From: Nilaparvata lugens
Taxonomy: Eukaryota; Arthropoda; Insecta; Hemiptera; Delphacidae
Length of the DNA: 64,000 nucleotides
NCBI RefSeq assembly: GCF_014356525.2
Contig: NC_052510.1
Span: 19,325,999 to 19,389,998, forward strand
Reading direction: 5' to 3'
Shown here: positions 1 through 12,654 of the stretch, in pieces
Position numbering within the stretch: position 1 is the stretch's first letter
Layout: every line of letters starts with the position of its first letter
Notes under the pieces: model-generated
Told to the model about the DNA's origin: nothing
Database searches by the model: none
What the model saw: the letters and a program-made list of their open reading frames with translations, nothing else
Translations under genes and position numbers: made by a program

Positions 1-2835
1 CAAATGTGCAAGATAATTATATGCTTTATACAATTATGTTCCTTCATGAAAAACTGTGAGTTTTCTATCGGAGAAATGAGAGTTCTCCGATGTCAAGACT
101 ATTATTCTATTATTTTTTATTAAGGACTATAAGGATTAAAAATATTAAGGACTTTCAACCATATCAATTCTTTCACGGAAATATGACTTCGACAGACGGA
201 ATTTGACACACAAACGGTTGAAGGGAAAAAACTGATAGCTAACTGAATTTGGTGTGGATCGAAGCGTTTTCTATCTAGCTGTTGGTCAAGACCAATATTC
301 AACGTGGACATTTCTCATGTGCGCTCGCTCTTGTTGAGAGTGAGTGAGATTTCCCATTCGATTGAAGCATACGCGTTGTTTTTCACCAGTCACCACACGA
401 AAATAAAGCACACGGAAAGCATTGATTTAGGGCTTTGTGAGATGGGTGACTGTCTGCTGTGGGACTGTATAAACGCCCCCTTACTCCCAGAGCTTTTTAC
501 TCAAACGCCCCCAGCCCATAAAATCCGGTCTGGTGACAAAATTCAGACAGGCTTTCTTTCCCAAGGAAAATCTTGGAACTTTTAACTGCTTCAGACAGTA
601 GTCTACCCCCTAACCTCCCTGGAGACTGAGGGAACTCAGCTAGGAGTGATGGAAAGCCACTTAGAGTTACTGGTTTTGTTATTGAGGTGTGGAAATTTTC
701 AAACAAAGACATTTACTTTCACTGGATGTACTTAGAAAACTCCTTTTAAAGTTGACATTGAATTTATTTTAGCATGTTTCAAACAATTGTAGTTTTTTGA
801 ACTTAATGAGAAATCCACTACAAGTAAATGATTCTTCCCTGTATGAACAGTTGTTTAAATCCAGTGTAGTTTAATACCTTGACTTTCAATTCTAGAATTG
901 TTTTGTAGTTTCTCGTATTGTATGTATATCTCATCGTTGGACATTCTTTATTGTTTTTAAATTGGCTTGTGTTGGTTTTATAATATCTGTATTGAATGGG
1001 TGGAAATGAATTATTACTTTAAAATTCTCAATCGATAAAGGAAATATATTTTTCAATTTTTCTAAAATAATTATGTTCGATGTTATTAATATGTTCATTG
1101 AAGTACGCAAATGTCCACTAATCTGTTTTGAAATTCTAGTGCTATTAGTGCACTAGTGCTAGTGAATATTTGAAGTGTCTTGGTATTATATGATTAATAA
1201 TATTTCATCAATTATATGATTGTTTATTTGATTTATCTTTCTGTATTGTTCTGGTCTTGATGTTTCTTTATTTTATGTTTTCTTTATAATAAGAGCTGTA
1301 TTAATTCTAAAATCATGTTAAATGTAACGAGGAATGTTTGAACTAGTGGCTAGAGCACAAGATCTCTTTTTCCAGCCACGCCAATTATTCAACAAAAAAT
1401 ATGTATTTATTTTCTTGTAACACTGTTGTTAATGGTGAATAAATTTTATTTGATTTTATATTATTTGATTTGACCAGAAATATAGACTTGTATATTTTTA
1501 TTTCTTCATCCATATATCACTACTGTAGAAGATGTACTCTGATAGGAGTAATTGTATTCAAGTCTAATGAGAAATTAATTCATTGTGAAACTAATAAGAA
1601 TATCGAGGAACTTTTTTCAAGTAACATCACATTCCGCAACAACTATTCAAGTTACTTCATTCAACACATTGTTGAAGGGCTTATTGAGAAATTGCGTTAC
1701 ACATGAAGATTTTCAGCTTGCTTGGCTAGGGAACCACAAAAGCGAACTACACCCTACGAATTGACGAGTGACATGCTACATTTGGAGAATGGCTTGTTGT
1801 GGAAACGCATAATAAAGCCAGTCAGCACCAAAAAAGCCCAGAGGCATTCTTCTCGTTGTCAAACAGTGCTTCTTGTTTTCCTTACTTCCTGCTTAGCTTC
1901 CTTCGAACATTCTTGCCTGAAAAGAGTCTTCATTTTGTTTTTATTCCTTCTTGAAAATCCGTTCACATACGGCGTAATTCACCAACAAAAAACGAGAGAT
2001 CGTGGAAAGAAGAAAAGGAAAGTTCGGAAGTCACCTAGAGCTCAAATATCTCCTTACCTGGAGATATTTTCATCTCCACTCGTCATCATCATCATCATCC
2101 GCAAACATAATATTGTGTGAGCATTCACCTTTGAAAAATCAAAAGCAAACACAGCTGCATTTTCTGAACAAAATTTGGAGGAATATAGAACTAATGAAGA
2201 AGTACCACTCCTCTTGAAATCAAGTGTTAAAGTCGTTCTGTTGATGACAGATTGCTGTCTGAGAATTGGTTGCATGTGGGAGAATTGGATGTTGAAGAGC
2301 TGATGAGTTCGCGTGAATGGTGGGATAGCTTTTGTACGCATGAGTGTTGATTGTCCTTGGGTAATTGAGAACAAGGATCAGTAGTGTTGAATCAATTAAT
2401 TTTTTCCTTGAAAACCTCCAGTTGACATCATAGCTAGAAAGTCGATGTTGCAGTGAAAAATAGGCTATTTTCTCCAGTATTTATAATATACTCTACAAAT
2501 TAATTGTTAACTCACTTCCTCGCTAAATAAAAAAAAATAAATTATACGACGTATCCAACTTGAATTGAGATGATTTGCATTCTCACTATGGATGTCTGTA
2601 AGATATTTTCGACCACAGACTCAGTGGTTTAAAATTTAATATTAGGCTATCTAAATTCAACTAGAGGAAGTTATAGAATTCTATTTGAAGTGATGATCCC
2701 TTGATGATTGTGAAGTTGAATATGATCAAAAATTGATGCGATAGTGACTTCCAACTCATCTTGAAACAGTATCAAATAAAATAGTATTGGTGTTGTATTG
2801 GACACTGATCATGGTTTATTGTTTTTTTTTTCAAG
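1..2835. other. No gene recognised; AT-rich noncoding DNA
   Basis: No domain, SINE or element end was recognised here. The open frames are short and read like chance frames. A somewhat GC-richer patch lies around 430-700 and contains two copies of a short AAACGCCCCC motif (near 471 and 503). A short (TCA)n microsatellite lies near 2,080-2,098. It could be intergenic or intronic. Confidence 0.6.
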
Positions 2836-3082
2836 AACCTTTAGATCTAAACCCTTCAAAACTCTTCCCATGAAGACTGGGCGCCTTTCAGAAACACCAA
2901 ACATGTTAAACTGTACAAGAAAAAAACAATTGTTTGAATATTGTAACGCTCCTTGGGGGGTTCCTGGTTTATTACTTGAGCAATGCCCCAGATGGAGACG
3001 TCACACATGTAAAAATTTTACACTGAGTCCTCGGTGTTGTAATCTCAAGTGTGTGGATGAATACTGTAGAACACCAGGCTGA
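2836..3082 (+). CDS. Candidate exon of a small cysteine-rich (knottin-pattern) peptide
   Basis: The function is unknown. The frame is open from a pyrimidine run ending in CAAG (possible splice acceptor, exon from 2,836) to a TGA at 3,080-3,082. The first in-frame ATG is at about 2,870 and would give about 71 residues. The stretch has eight cysteines. The last six, encoded at 2,984-3,067, are spaced C-x7-C-x8-CC-x3-C-x4-C, which falls within the published inhibitor-cystine-knot spacing C-x3-7-C-x3-8-C-x0-7-C-x1-4-C-x4-13-C. Two more cysteines lie upstream, and there are two possible N-glycosylation sites (NCT, NFT). The exon itself encodes no signal peptide, so a secreted product would need an upstream exon, which I did not find. 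The cysteine content is well above what AT-rich random DNA should give, but chance is not excluded. Arthropod knottins include neuropeptide-like, antimicrobial and venom peptides; nothing here separates these. Confidence 0.2.
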
Positions 3083-5929
3083 GAGATCCAGTATAAGATT
3101 CAATATAATAGTCCAAATCGCGGGAGGCATAAACTCTTGCACACCCTTGATTTGTTCAATGACTAGCTGTATGAGAATAATATTTTTTGCAAGTATAAGT
3201 CGTAGTGTAGCAATTGCTAGACACTAGATTCAGATTATCTTAAATTACCTGAATTGAAGACAGTGTACAAAATCAAACAGGTCGAGCAAGGAAATTGTTG
3301 CATATAATTTGCAGGAAATAAAGTATTAAATTTGGAATATAATGAGCAATAATGATAGTTAATAAACTGTAGTTCCAAGATTTGATAGACAGGTTTGAAT
3401 AATTTTTTGTTGACAGACTTAATTGAATTTTTGCTATGATAGCTCACATGCACGTTCTTTTACAAAGTTTAAAAAAATTTTATAGGTAAATTAAAATTCC
3501 AAATAATAAGATTTAACAAAAAAATATTACAATATTTGAAATTTAATCAGGGTCGTAGTTCAGGCAGATAAGGACAGCTAAACGACCACAAAAGCTTACA
3601 ATTATAATTCAGTACACTTATTTTATTAGCGCTTTCAACGTGTCCAATTTATTTATCGAAGTAAAATTGAAATAATTTCTGTACTTTTTCGAAGCGAAGG
3701 GTGCGGCCCCATAAAATAAAAGAGAACTAACGTGATCCTTCTTGGTGTAGTGGTTTCTTTGAATTAATTTAGATTCGATGGCTCGTCCAAATTTCGGTCT
3801 TCAGCACGTGGGGTTTTTAGAAATTAACTGTTTCCTTCACCAATCAAAAAATTAATAATAAAATTCAGATTTATGGAAGCAATCAATTGATAGAATAATT
3901 TACAAATATAACAAATAATATTGCCTCAGGTATAGGCTAACAATCAAAATACATAAATTTAACAAATAAGAATCTCACTAGGAAATGGTAACTTTTGGAA
4001 CAACGTCTTTATGGTGAAGGCATTAAAAGGGAAGTAAGTGTCTCTCTTCTCAAAACTTTTGGCTGAGCAGTTCTATTCCGTCTTACTCAATTTGCATAGA
4101 AATTCTGCTATTGGTGGAACTAGTATGACGTATACATCACATCAGAGATGAGTAAGAGAATAGTGTTCTTGCTTTACAATAAATAAACTTAAATTATCTG
4201 CCTTTTTTTAGTAAATAAATTATCTTCATATTTCTCCTTATTCAACATACAATGTGTTACCGCATATGATAAGGCTTTTCCAGTTGCTGATAACAAAATT
4301 AGAATATCATGTTTGAATATCATCCCTTTTTGGTGTCATTTTTCTGACCTATGATTGGCCTGAACAGGTTACAGAGATTTTTACATCAGTCCATGCGGTT
4401 GATTCTATAATAATTATTATAATATCTTTATTTCAGACAAGAGATTCTTACTACAATAATGAATAACAAAAAATACATATTACAGTTCTTATCAGTGATA
4501 ATGCTTGTACCATGATCATGCTCGCTTTTATAATATTTAACATGTTGTACATTTCCGTTAATAAATTATTTTAACAATAATAAATATATTTTTATTTTTA
4601 AACTCTTATCCTTATTACAATAATTATTGGTTTCAGAAGTAATTATATCATCGTTTTGAAACGTAAGTTCAGTAGTACAAATAATTCATTTTGACTAATT
4701 TCTTGACTGCATTCAAAACAGCTGTTCACTAACATAAACAAAGTTGTAACCTCTAAATTTTATGGTTGACTATAAACAATTTACAAATTATTTGCAATAA
4801 ATTATAATTTTAAATAATTCTTCCAAATATAAAGAAAATAAAAATCTCAGTACCCTTTTTTTCCCGTACCCGTTATTTTCTTTATTTTATATCACAAGTA
4901 GCCCTATACAGAAGAGAGATAAATTCTTCCAAAATATGCCGTATAGAACGGTGCTCTTATCTCAGTCTCAGCTGTTGATAAGTATAATCTTCATTGCTAT
5001 CAGGTAAGAGTACATTTGATACTCTTCCTAGCCTTTGACAATAATAATATCTTCTATAACTTCGATTTATTTTATTTTATGGTCTCAATAATAATTTTAA
5101 AATGTCACAATATTGATATTTTTTAATATTTATGATGTGTACCATACAGATAGCTGTAGTAGTTTGCTTATGCGATGCATATACGAAAGTATATGATAGC
5201 ATTCTCCATTGTATCTTTCACACGGTCCAACAACTATGATTAACTTTATACCGAGTATGTACTAGGATACTGAGTAAATGGGTGACACTAAATATATCCA
5301 TAAGTCTACATGTTTGACTATATGAAACATATGAATCACACATATTTGTTGAACAATTTCATCAGGAGTGAAATTTTCGCGCCTGTTGATAGTTTGTGAG
5401 ATGAGTATGAGAAAGGCATGGAATATAAAATGAAACAAGCTGAATGGAGAGCGGCTGTAAAATCTCAAATCGCAGGATTACGGACTTGACAAGAGAGGAT
5501 TCCAGTGATGGATGAATCACATCGCTCCACTTCTATGATATTCTCGTGTTTTCACAACGAATCTTGCCTACTGTTTTCAATTCATTTGGAAAATATGGGG
5601 TACGTTTTTTAAATAAAAACTGTGCTCACATTTCCTGGTCTAATTTGATCGTCTCTTGTCAAAAAGACGTTATAATGTAATTATTTAATGTTATATATTT
5701 TATTCCGACTATAACTTCTGTAACAATGTTCATCCTATGGTGGATAAATCGTAACAGCATTCCCATATCTTAAAAGAACTGTAAACTATAAATAATATAG
5801 AATATAAATTTTGTGCTTCCATTCTTTATTCATTTATACAATAACTACATTATCAAAATGATAGGGAGAGGAAAAATAAAGTAATCTTTTGCTATTCCTC
5901 TCCCAAATTTAGATAACACATAGTACGAA
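3083..5929. other. No gene recognised; AT-rich noncoding DNA
   Basis: There are no convincing coding or RNA features. A stretch near 4,410-4,500 (an AT-rich run followed by a TTTATTTCAG-type segment) resembles the reversed 3' end of a retroelement, but I cannot assign it. Confidence 0.55.
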
Positions 5930-5954
5930 ATGGGGGCGCGACAGTCGAGACCGA

Positions 5955-6023
5955 CGACAGTCGAGGCCTGCGACAGTAGAGAACTGTTTTTCAGTCCTCT
6001 ACGGTCGTAGGCCTCGACTGTCG
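5955..6023. repeat. Near-perfect hairpin, 32-bp arms and 5-nt T loop
   Basis: The arms 5,955-5,986 and 5,992-6,023 are complementary at 29 of 32 positions. One of the three mismatches would be a G-U pair in RNA. The loop is TTTTT. Transcribed from either strand, this would fold into a stable precursor-like stem. Confidence 0.85.
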
Positions 6024-6068
6024 GGAGTGTACGAAAATTGAAGAGTCCTTTACTGTCGCCTAACGCAA

Positions 6069-6126
6069 GTGACATTTGAGGCCTCTTTTTCAGGAGTCCT
6101 CTACAGTCGCTGGCCTCGAATGTCAC
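6069..6126. repeat. Second inverted repeat in the cluster, 15-bp arms
   Basis: The arms 6,069-6,083 and 6,112-6,126 match at 14 of 15 positions, with a 28-nt spacer. They use the same core motif as the neighbouring hairpin, so the two probably arose from the same repeat unit. Confidence 0.75.
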
Positions 6127-6390
6127 AGTTCACTACCGTCGCTGGTCTCGACTGTAGCAAGACACTTCTGTCGTTTGCCTCGTTTGACATCGACCCGTCC
6201 GAAATAGTCTTAAGTCTAAGTCTTAGAGTTCTTCAATCCACAAAATATTCAGTCCTCAAGTATTTTCACAAAGTAGATTTTTCAAATTTAGACGCTTCAA
6301 AACTAAACATAGAAGAAATATTTCACATTATTATAACTAAAATAGGAAATATTCACATATAAAGTTGCTGTTCACCTTCATCTTCTTCTA

Positions 6391-7015
6391 AGCCTACGGC
6401 CACATAGAAAGCCATAGAAAGCGGGTTGAAGCGTGTAGCAGTAACAAGCGTGTACAAGCATTGAGCAGCGCTGTTTAGCATGGCCAAACAGAAAGCAGTA
6501 TTGTACCTAGCTGTATACAGCGTTAATCCTTCAGCATAGTGCTGTCTATTTAGGTTAGTTGAGTATTTTGGTAATGTCCATCAAATCATCAAAAAAAGTT
6601 TTGTAGAGCATTATTATTGTATGCCTAATCTTGAAAAATATGCCGCCAGTGTTGTCACGGTTTACAAAATTATCATTACTCTGTAGTATTTCAATTTTTT
6701 GTAATAATGATTATTATTCTTAGAAATATTTATTAGATACAACACAATCCTCTCAAATTTTCGGTATCCAACGACATGATAATCTTCTTCAGGCTACCAC
6801 AAAACATCATACACTTCTATAGCACGCTCTAGACTGAGCAGCAAAATCAAACCGATTCAACTTTAAGCAGGATATGGCAGCAAGCATGCGAGCAGCAGAG
6901 CCGGCCCTGCTATCTATCTGGCCACGCTCATAACACAACACTGGTTCAATAGTTAATGATCAGTTCTGCTTATTAAAGCTTATCGCTTAAAACTGCTATC
7001 TGTGCGGCCATAGCC
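6391..7015. mobile_element. Degenerate terminal-inverted-repeat element (MITE-like)
   Basis: The left end begins near CTACGGCCACATAGAAAGC and the right end reads GCTATCTGTGCGGCCATAG. The two ends are imperfect inverted copies of each other, about 20 bp each. A second copy of the left-end motif (ATGGCCAAACAGAAAGCAG) lies inside at about 6,480-6,500, and another related segment (TCTGGCCACGCTC) at about 6,918. There is no transposase reading frame. I infer an old non-autonomous DNA transposon, possibly a nested or duplicated one. Target-site duplications are not clear. Confidence 0.5.
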
Positions 7016-7059
7016 AACTAAAAATGAATAATCCCTGAAAATTATTTGTCTTCCATGTT

Positions 7060-7155
7060 TACGTGTTTCGGATGGACTCGTCGGTCCGGTCTGCCTAGTA
7101 ACAGTCATGTCAGAGGCCCTGAAATTGACTAGGTGCGACCTGAAAACTATACTAT
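7060..7155 (+). mobile_element. SINE fragment (central body only)
   Basis: This matches the tRNA-unrelated body of the SINEs at 26,824-27,073 and 51,673-51,932. It starts at GTGTTTCGGATGGA and continues through the CAGAGGCCCTGAAATTGA and GCGACCTGAAAACTAT segments, with small deletions. The tRNA-like head with its A and B boxes is missing, so it is either a truncated copy or a relative sharing the central domain. Confidence 0.7.
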
Positions 7156-9930
7156 TCACCCTATTCATTCTATACTCTCTGATCCAATCCTAACTTTCCT
7201 GATTGAATAAATTAAAACGCTGAAGTGGTGAATTGTACGGAGCGTAGGTTCAAAATTGGTGAGAAGTGAAGAAATTAATTGGTTACTGGAAAATCATACA
7301 AGAGTCTTTGAATATCATTGGCCTTATATTATTAAAAGAGTGAATATGATACCATACACCTCACAAGCTGATCCATCAAACTTTTGGATGAGCTGGAAAT
7401 GTCTGGAGAATTCCCGATGTCTAGTTGTTTGCATCTAACCTCTCTCTCACGCCCTCTTAATATCATCTCATTCTATCTCTCTCCTGCTCTCTCTTACACT
7501 CTCCCTCAATATCCCTTTCTCTATCTCCCTATTTCCAACCATCATCTCTCTCGTGTCGTCATAGTTATATCCTCCTCACTTCATGAAGTGTCCACAGTAT
7601 TGGACGTCCCATCAGTTGCATTCCCTGTGGAAATTATTTGATGGATCTCTGCAGTCTCTTCTAACCATACCAATTTCTGCTTAGCTCTTATAACTAGCAG
7701 GGATGGGACAATAACACACAGTGCTCTTCAACAGCATCCACGCTCCAGCGAAGGCATCTAATTGGCATGGGATCAAGCTTGAATATTTTTCAAGCTTTTT
7801 TTGCCTATTCTCTGTGTTCCCGATTCACTAGCATGGACTAATAAACTATCTATGACTGGGGCAAATCTCAGTAATTGACAGTATAAACGAATAATATTCA
7901 CAGTATTACTAATTTTCTGCCACGGTCTTGTAAGAATTGAAAAAAATGATAATTTGAAAAGAAGTATCTGAAAAATTACTAACTAAGCACTAAGACGCTG
8001 TTTCATACGTCTTCTTTACTTGATCAGTTGATGCTCACTGTCATCCCCATTTTACAAGAATTCTTAAATCTTACTAAACAAACTTATGGTTTCAATTTTC
8101 ATTCTATTCCAAAATATAACAAGTTGAAATAAGATTATTCAGTGAACAGCTATTACAAGATTGGAATACTGTAGTGTGTTTATAAAATGACAACAATAAA
8201 AAACACATGACTCTTGACTATATTTTCAAGCTTGTTCCGTCTTGGTCTCAAGGAAATTCTGACTGCAATTTAGCAATTATTCTAATGTCCTATAAAACAT
8301 AGTTTTCAATCGACAGTGTCTACCAGCGGTTAAAGCTAAGGATTATAGTTGAATTTGATAAATTTTAAAAGTGTGAAAAATTATTACTTTGCTTTAAATC
8401 ATGACATTTTCCCAATATTTGTCGATATTTTCTCGTTGTGAGTTGTATCATGGAATGAGAGCTCTTTCCAGCACAAAATCAATTCTTTTTAAACAACTGA
8501 TGCATTGTACCAGCAATTGAAATAAGTTTTCCTTGTTGAGAAAAAAATTTTCCTCCCATTTGACTTACGTAAAAACTCTCAACCTCCAGGTTGTCAATAA
8601 AATGAAACTCGATCATTGTTCATTTCAGACCATGATTTTGGATTTTCACTTTTTCCCTGTTCTGATAAAAGATTCTGAGAGTTGCCGCCAGTTTCTGAAA
8701 ATAGAGATTAGTAACGTAATGATTGTGTCGAGATTTCTCAATAGCTCGAACATCACCAATTTTCAATTACTTTCCCACTACGTTTTCCAATTCCTTCTGT
8801 AGAGAATGTGGAGAAGATAGAGAGAGAGTGGATTTGTGTGTGAGTGTGTGTGAGAGAGATGATACGAGAGAGAAAACTGGGACAAGGAAGAAAACGGTTT
8901 GTGGTCAGATGAATGGGCAAAGAGCAAACAGCCATTAGAGAGAAGTTTTTCCTGGTAGTTTTTGCAAGTGGAGAGATTTGGTGGCACTGGACTGGGATAC
9001 GAATCAATTATTAAACACCTCATCCCGTGAACCCTTGCCATTTTCCTCATATCATCATCACAGTGACTAAGCACCGCCTCTAATGATGTACTGTCCAGGA
9101 ATTTTCATCAATGGCGAGGGCTGGAATTGGAATCTCTGCATCGCTATACGAAATGAAACTTTTCCTTTCCACCATGAAAAACATAATATACGTTATTTGA
9201 AAAACTCGAATTCGAAATTTATAGCTCAGTGCCAATGTGTGCGAATGGCACATATCAAATAACGCTATTAAACTTATATTTTCAACTTTATTCAATCAAC
9301 GCACTTGCAAAGTTAGTTCTTGATGGATGTTTCAAGTTCCATTGTTGTCGTGAGATGATATTTCCTCCAGTCATTATCATTTTATTTATAGGAAAGCTGG
9401 TCATGATAGACAATCCCTGATTTATCCGTATTGTAAACAATAATAGTTTATTATTTACATTACGTAGGCCTATCACTTGGAATTTCTTATTGAGATTCTT
9501 CTATACAAATTAAACTCAAAAATCAGGAACTCCTACCTCAAGAATATAATACTCCCCTTCTTCTTCATCTCTGACATCGGTACTCCACCCCCATCAATAT
9601 TAATCCTTCCATCAAATTCCAGAAATAAGATAGATGGCGTTATGAGAAGGTGGCTGCTGCAAAATGGCTTCCATTTACGAAATTTTCTTAGGAGGACAGG
9701 TGACGTAAAAAGCTCATAAACCTGGCTATCAAAAGTTTATTTCGGGGAGAGATAAAATAAAGTTTCGGCGGAGAACGTGAAAGAGTGTTGCTTCATGTTT
9801 CAAACAATCTCGAAACTTTCAACCTATAAAAGTGAAATTTATGAGAGACTCGCGAACAATAGCCTGTTTCATTGCAACGAGTGTTCAATATCGTTTTTTG
9901 AGCAGTAACGTATCATATGGCAGTAACGTA
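7156..9930. other. No gene recognised; pyrimidine-rich patch and GA/GT microsatellite
   Basis: A CT-rich patch lies at about 7,435-7,560, and an imperfect GA/GT microsatellite lies at about 8,815-8,875. The open frames crossing these are low-complexity by-products. No promoter, RNA or element end was recognised in the rest. Confidence 0.55.
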
Positions 9931-9982
9931 AAACCATACGGATGACTTGGAATTCCATATGGAAACCATATGGATGACTTGG
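9931..9982. repeat. Short direct repeat, 20 bp at 32-bp spacing
   Basis: The 20-bp segments at 9,931-9,950 and 9,963-9,982 match at 19 or 20 positions (ACCATACGGATGACTTGG versus ACCATATGGATGACTTGG). A shorter duplication (GCAGTAACGTA) precedes them at about 9,902-9,930. This looks like local slippage. Confidence 0.6.
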
Positions 9983-10440
9983 CTATTCATCGGTGAAAGT
10001 AGCAAGTAATTGTTCTATTCATTGGATTATTGGCGAAAGAATCAGTTCTTCATATTTTTTATGATAATTTGAGTAAATTTTATATGCAGATTGATTTGGT
10101 TCGGATAAGTTATCAGCATTTCATGATTTCTCTCACTCATTCATTCATCATTTCCGAATTACGTCTCAACAGTAGTCTATGTCTACAGTCTTAACTCATT
10201 CATCGAGTCTTGTTCCGACTCTATTAAGAATCTTTCTTTTTGAAATTTCAGTTGAAGATAAGTAGCATACTTGATATTACGTACATATTATGTGAAATTA
10301 TGTACAGTATCTCATTACGCAGAGGTATGAGTACTTTACCTCCCTAGCCCACTCATCATCTCCAATCAAACCTTCTGTTAAAACTTCTTTCTTCAAGTAT
10401 TGTAAATAACTTTATATCCTTTGTTTTCGCTCTGGTGATT

Positions 10441-10510
10441 TGTAATTCAATTCAATTCAATTCTTTATTGCCAAAATTTAATAAAATAAAATAATATAAT
10501 GTAGGATCTT
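10441..10510. repeat. (CAATT)n run followed by a TTTATTGCC retroelement-like end
   Basis: Three to four CAATT units lead into CTTTATTGCCAAAATTTAA and a run of TAAAATAAAATAA. Read on the minus strand, this would be an A-rich tail preceded by GGCAATAAAG, as at the 3' end of a 5'-truncated non-LTR element. The assignment rests on composition only. Confidence 0.3.
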
Positions 10511-11005
10511 TTTTGACTTTGTCTCCTGAATCTACGAGCTATAGCAGATAATATACTCTCTTATTCTGAATTTTGGAGGATATAGTTGTGGATTTGCATA
10601 CATCTATTGGCTAGAAAACATTGTAGTCACCACAAAGGACACTCCTCAAAATTTTCATACTTTGCCAACTTCATCAGTCACTACTGTCCAGATAGCATTG
10701 CGCACTCAGCAGCATGAATCATAATCAAAGCGCAATTAATTTGCATGCAACCATTAATTACTACTACCCCGCGACTAGAAGAGGGGTCTCGGTAAACTTG
10801 AATTGATAGCTGCTAACTGTGCGGGAGGGTTCAGGTTTGCTGTGCGGTGTATAACTTTAATGTTGGCAGTTCACCTGCCTTGGAACGGTCAGACAGACAT
10901 CCGACTTGATTTACAGCTTGAATTCAGGAGCACACCAAGTACAGGAAAGCACTTGTGCAAGATCGAGTCTGTTGTGTGCTTTGCTCTCACTTCAATTGCA
11001 GTGGC
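10511..11005. other. No gene recognised; locally GC-richer
   Basis: About 10,760-11,000 is less AT-rich than its surroundings and holds an 81-codon open frame running on to 11,048. No domain or convincing start is visible. It could be an untranslated exon or chance. Confidence 0.4.
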
Positions 11006-11081
11006 CACTCTATGTCTCTACTGGTCTATGATCAGTCGTTCTCACTGAGCACTCTATGTCTCTACTGGTCTATGATCAGTC
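11006..11081. repeat. 44-bp tandem duplication (1.7 copies)
   Basis: The segment beginning CACTCTATGTCTCTACTGG at 11,006 recurs exactly at 11,050 for at least 32 bp, giving a period of 44. This is a recent local duplication. Confidence 0.85.
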
Positions 11082-12599
11082 AGTCTTTGTAGCGGCTACC
11101 CCTTACCAACAGTGATGTCCTTCACTTCCTGTTGGGGCGTTGAGAAGAAAAGCCTGTGTGTGGGATGTTGGCCGAACCGGGAATTTCGACCCTCTTGAGA
11201 GACCTATTCATGACGAGCTCTGTGATTGGTTCAGCGCGAATTTCCTGCTGCTAAATATTGTTTTTGTCAAAGATAGGCTGCAGTTTCTAGTTGCCAGGAA
11301 TGTCGTTGAAAAGTTATCCACAGTCATTTGTCAGCTAATGTTTCTCTGGGAGTCTGCTTAATGTTACTACAGATATTAACGAATTTCAAAAAATGGGCAA
11401 GAAAGTTACATTATCAAGTGTAAGAGTTTTCGAAAACAATCAACAGAAATGTATCATTATATAGATATATCAAGTCACAAACACACTACTTGTCACTATA
11501 GACCTGAGGCAGGTTCTGTTTACCTTATGGATGTTGATAGTTGTGATGAACTTTGTTCAACCTAGGTGGCAGATTTATTCTTATTTCTAACTACATTCAC
11601 CTGTGTTCGAGACAGAAATATATATTTATAATTTTTTTTCTATATATTATGTAAGATCCGAATCAAAACGACATAATTATCTGGAAGATTGGTATCGGTT
11701 GATACAGGTCGTAATCCTGTGATTGTTACAATAGAGGTAGGTAGTAAATTGTTGTTGCTACTATAACTGTAAGTTCTGTTATTTGAGAGCAGTAGAGTTT
11801 CTGTCATAACTCCAAGACGTTTTTTCTGACCCTCTCCCTTCTCATACTTACACATCCTATAAGCGTTTCAAAGATATGAGGAAAAAGAGCTCGATAGCTT
11901 TCACTAGTTGTCAAATTCCAGCAAATCTATTTTATGGATGACTCGTGGTCAGAAACGGTCGCTTCTAATTGCATTCTTTTCTGCCAATCGAGCGTCAAGG
12001 AGTTTTCCATTCGCGACGGATCTGCACCACACGAAAAAAGTCTAGATTGGAATTCTCAAATAACGTTCTCACTCTCTCTCCCTCTCACTGGGAACTATGA
12101 TGAGTCAAACGTTCGGTACGTGATCGATCCGAGTCGAAAGCGTTCGTCCATTAAGAGGACTGTTTCCAGACCTGAATGCATGCAAATTGACATCCCTCCT
12201 GAATCTATCATCTGTCTTATTTCTAATTTCAAGGATGCAATGGTTCATTGAATAGATTTTTGATGCGTACATAATGCAATTGCTGTTTCTCTGGGAAAGG
12301 AAAAACTTTTTCGCTATGAACACATTTTCTATTCATTCAAGAATCATGTTACTCATCAAGTCTCTGTTTTGGAAAGAAAGTACTGAAGCAACAAGATTGA
12401 ATGATAAATTCTTGTTTCCAACGTCGACCTCATTACACACAGAAGCATTCAGTTTCAACAAGAAGTGAACTTTTTCTATTGCATATTGATGTTTTCCACT
12501 CACTTCCAATAGTATCCGCGTATAATGTAATTTAATACGTACTCTATACAAATAGGTTGGCTAAGTTTATTTTTGTTCTATAACTTACACCGATATGAT
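11082..12599. other. No gene recognised
   Basis: The open frames here (for example 11,140-11,361 and 11,934-12,251) have no recognisable domain or clear splice context, and the stretch is otherwise ordinary AT-rich DNA. Confidence 0.5.
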
Positions 12600-12654
12600 G
12601 TTGTAGTTTGGGACTTGACCAACTTGAGCTCTTCAGTGGTCAATTTAGATCATA

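Larger units (their letters stand above)
5930..6180. repeat. Cluster of degenerate GTCGAGGCC-type motifs in both orientations
   Basis: About 250 bp of locally GC-richer DNA is built from variants of a short unit containing GGCCTCGACTGTCG, present in direct and inverted orientation at least seven times. Two reading frames on opposite strands both begin with MTFEAS because the motif is present in inverted orientation; I do not regard either as a gene. The cluster contains the two hairpins listed separately. Confidence 0.7.
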
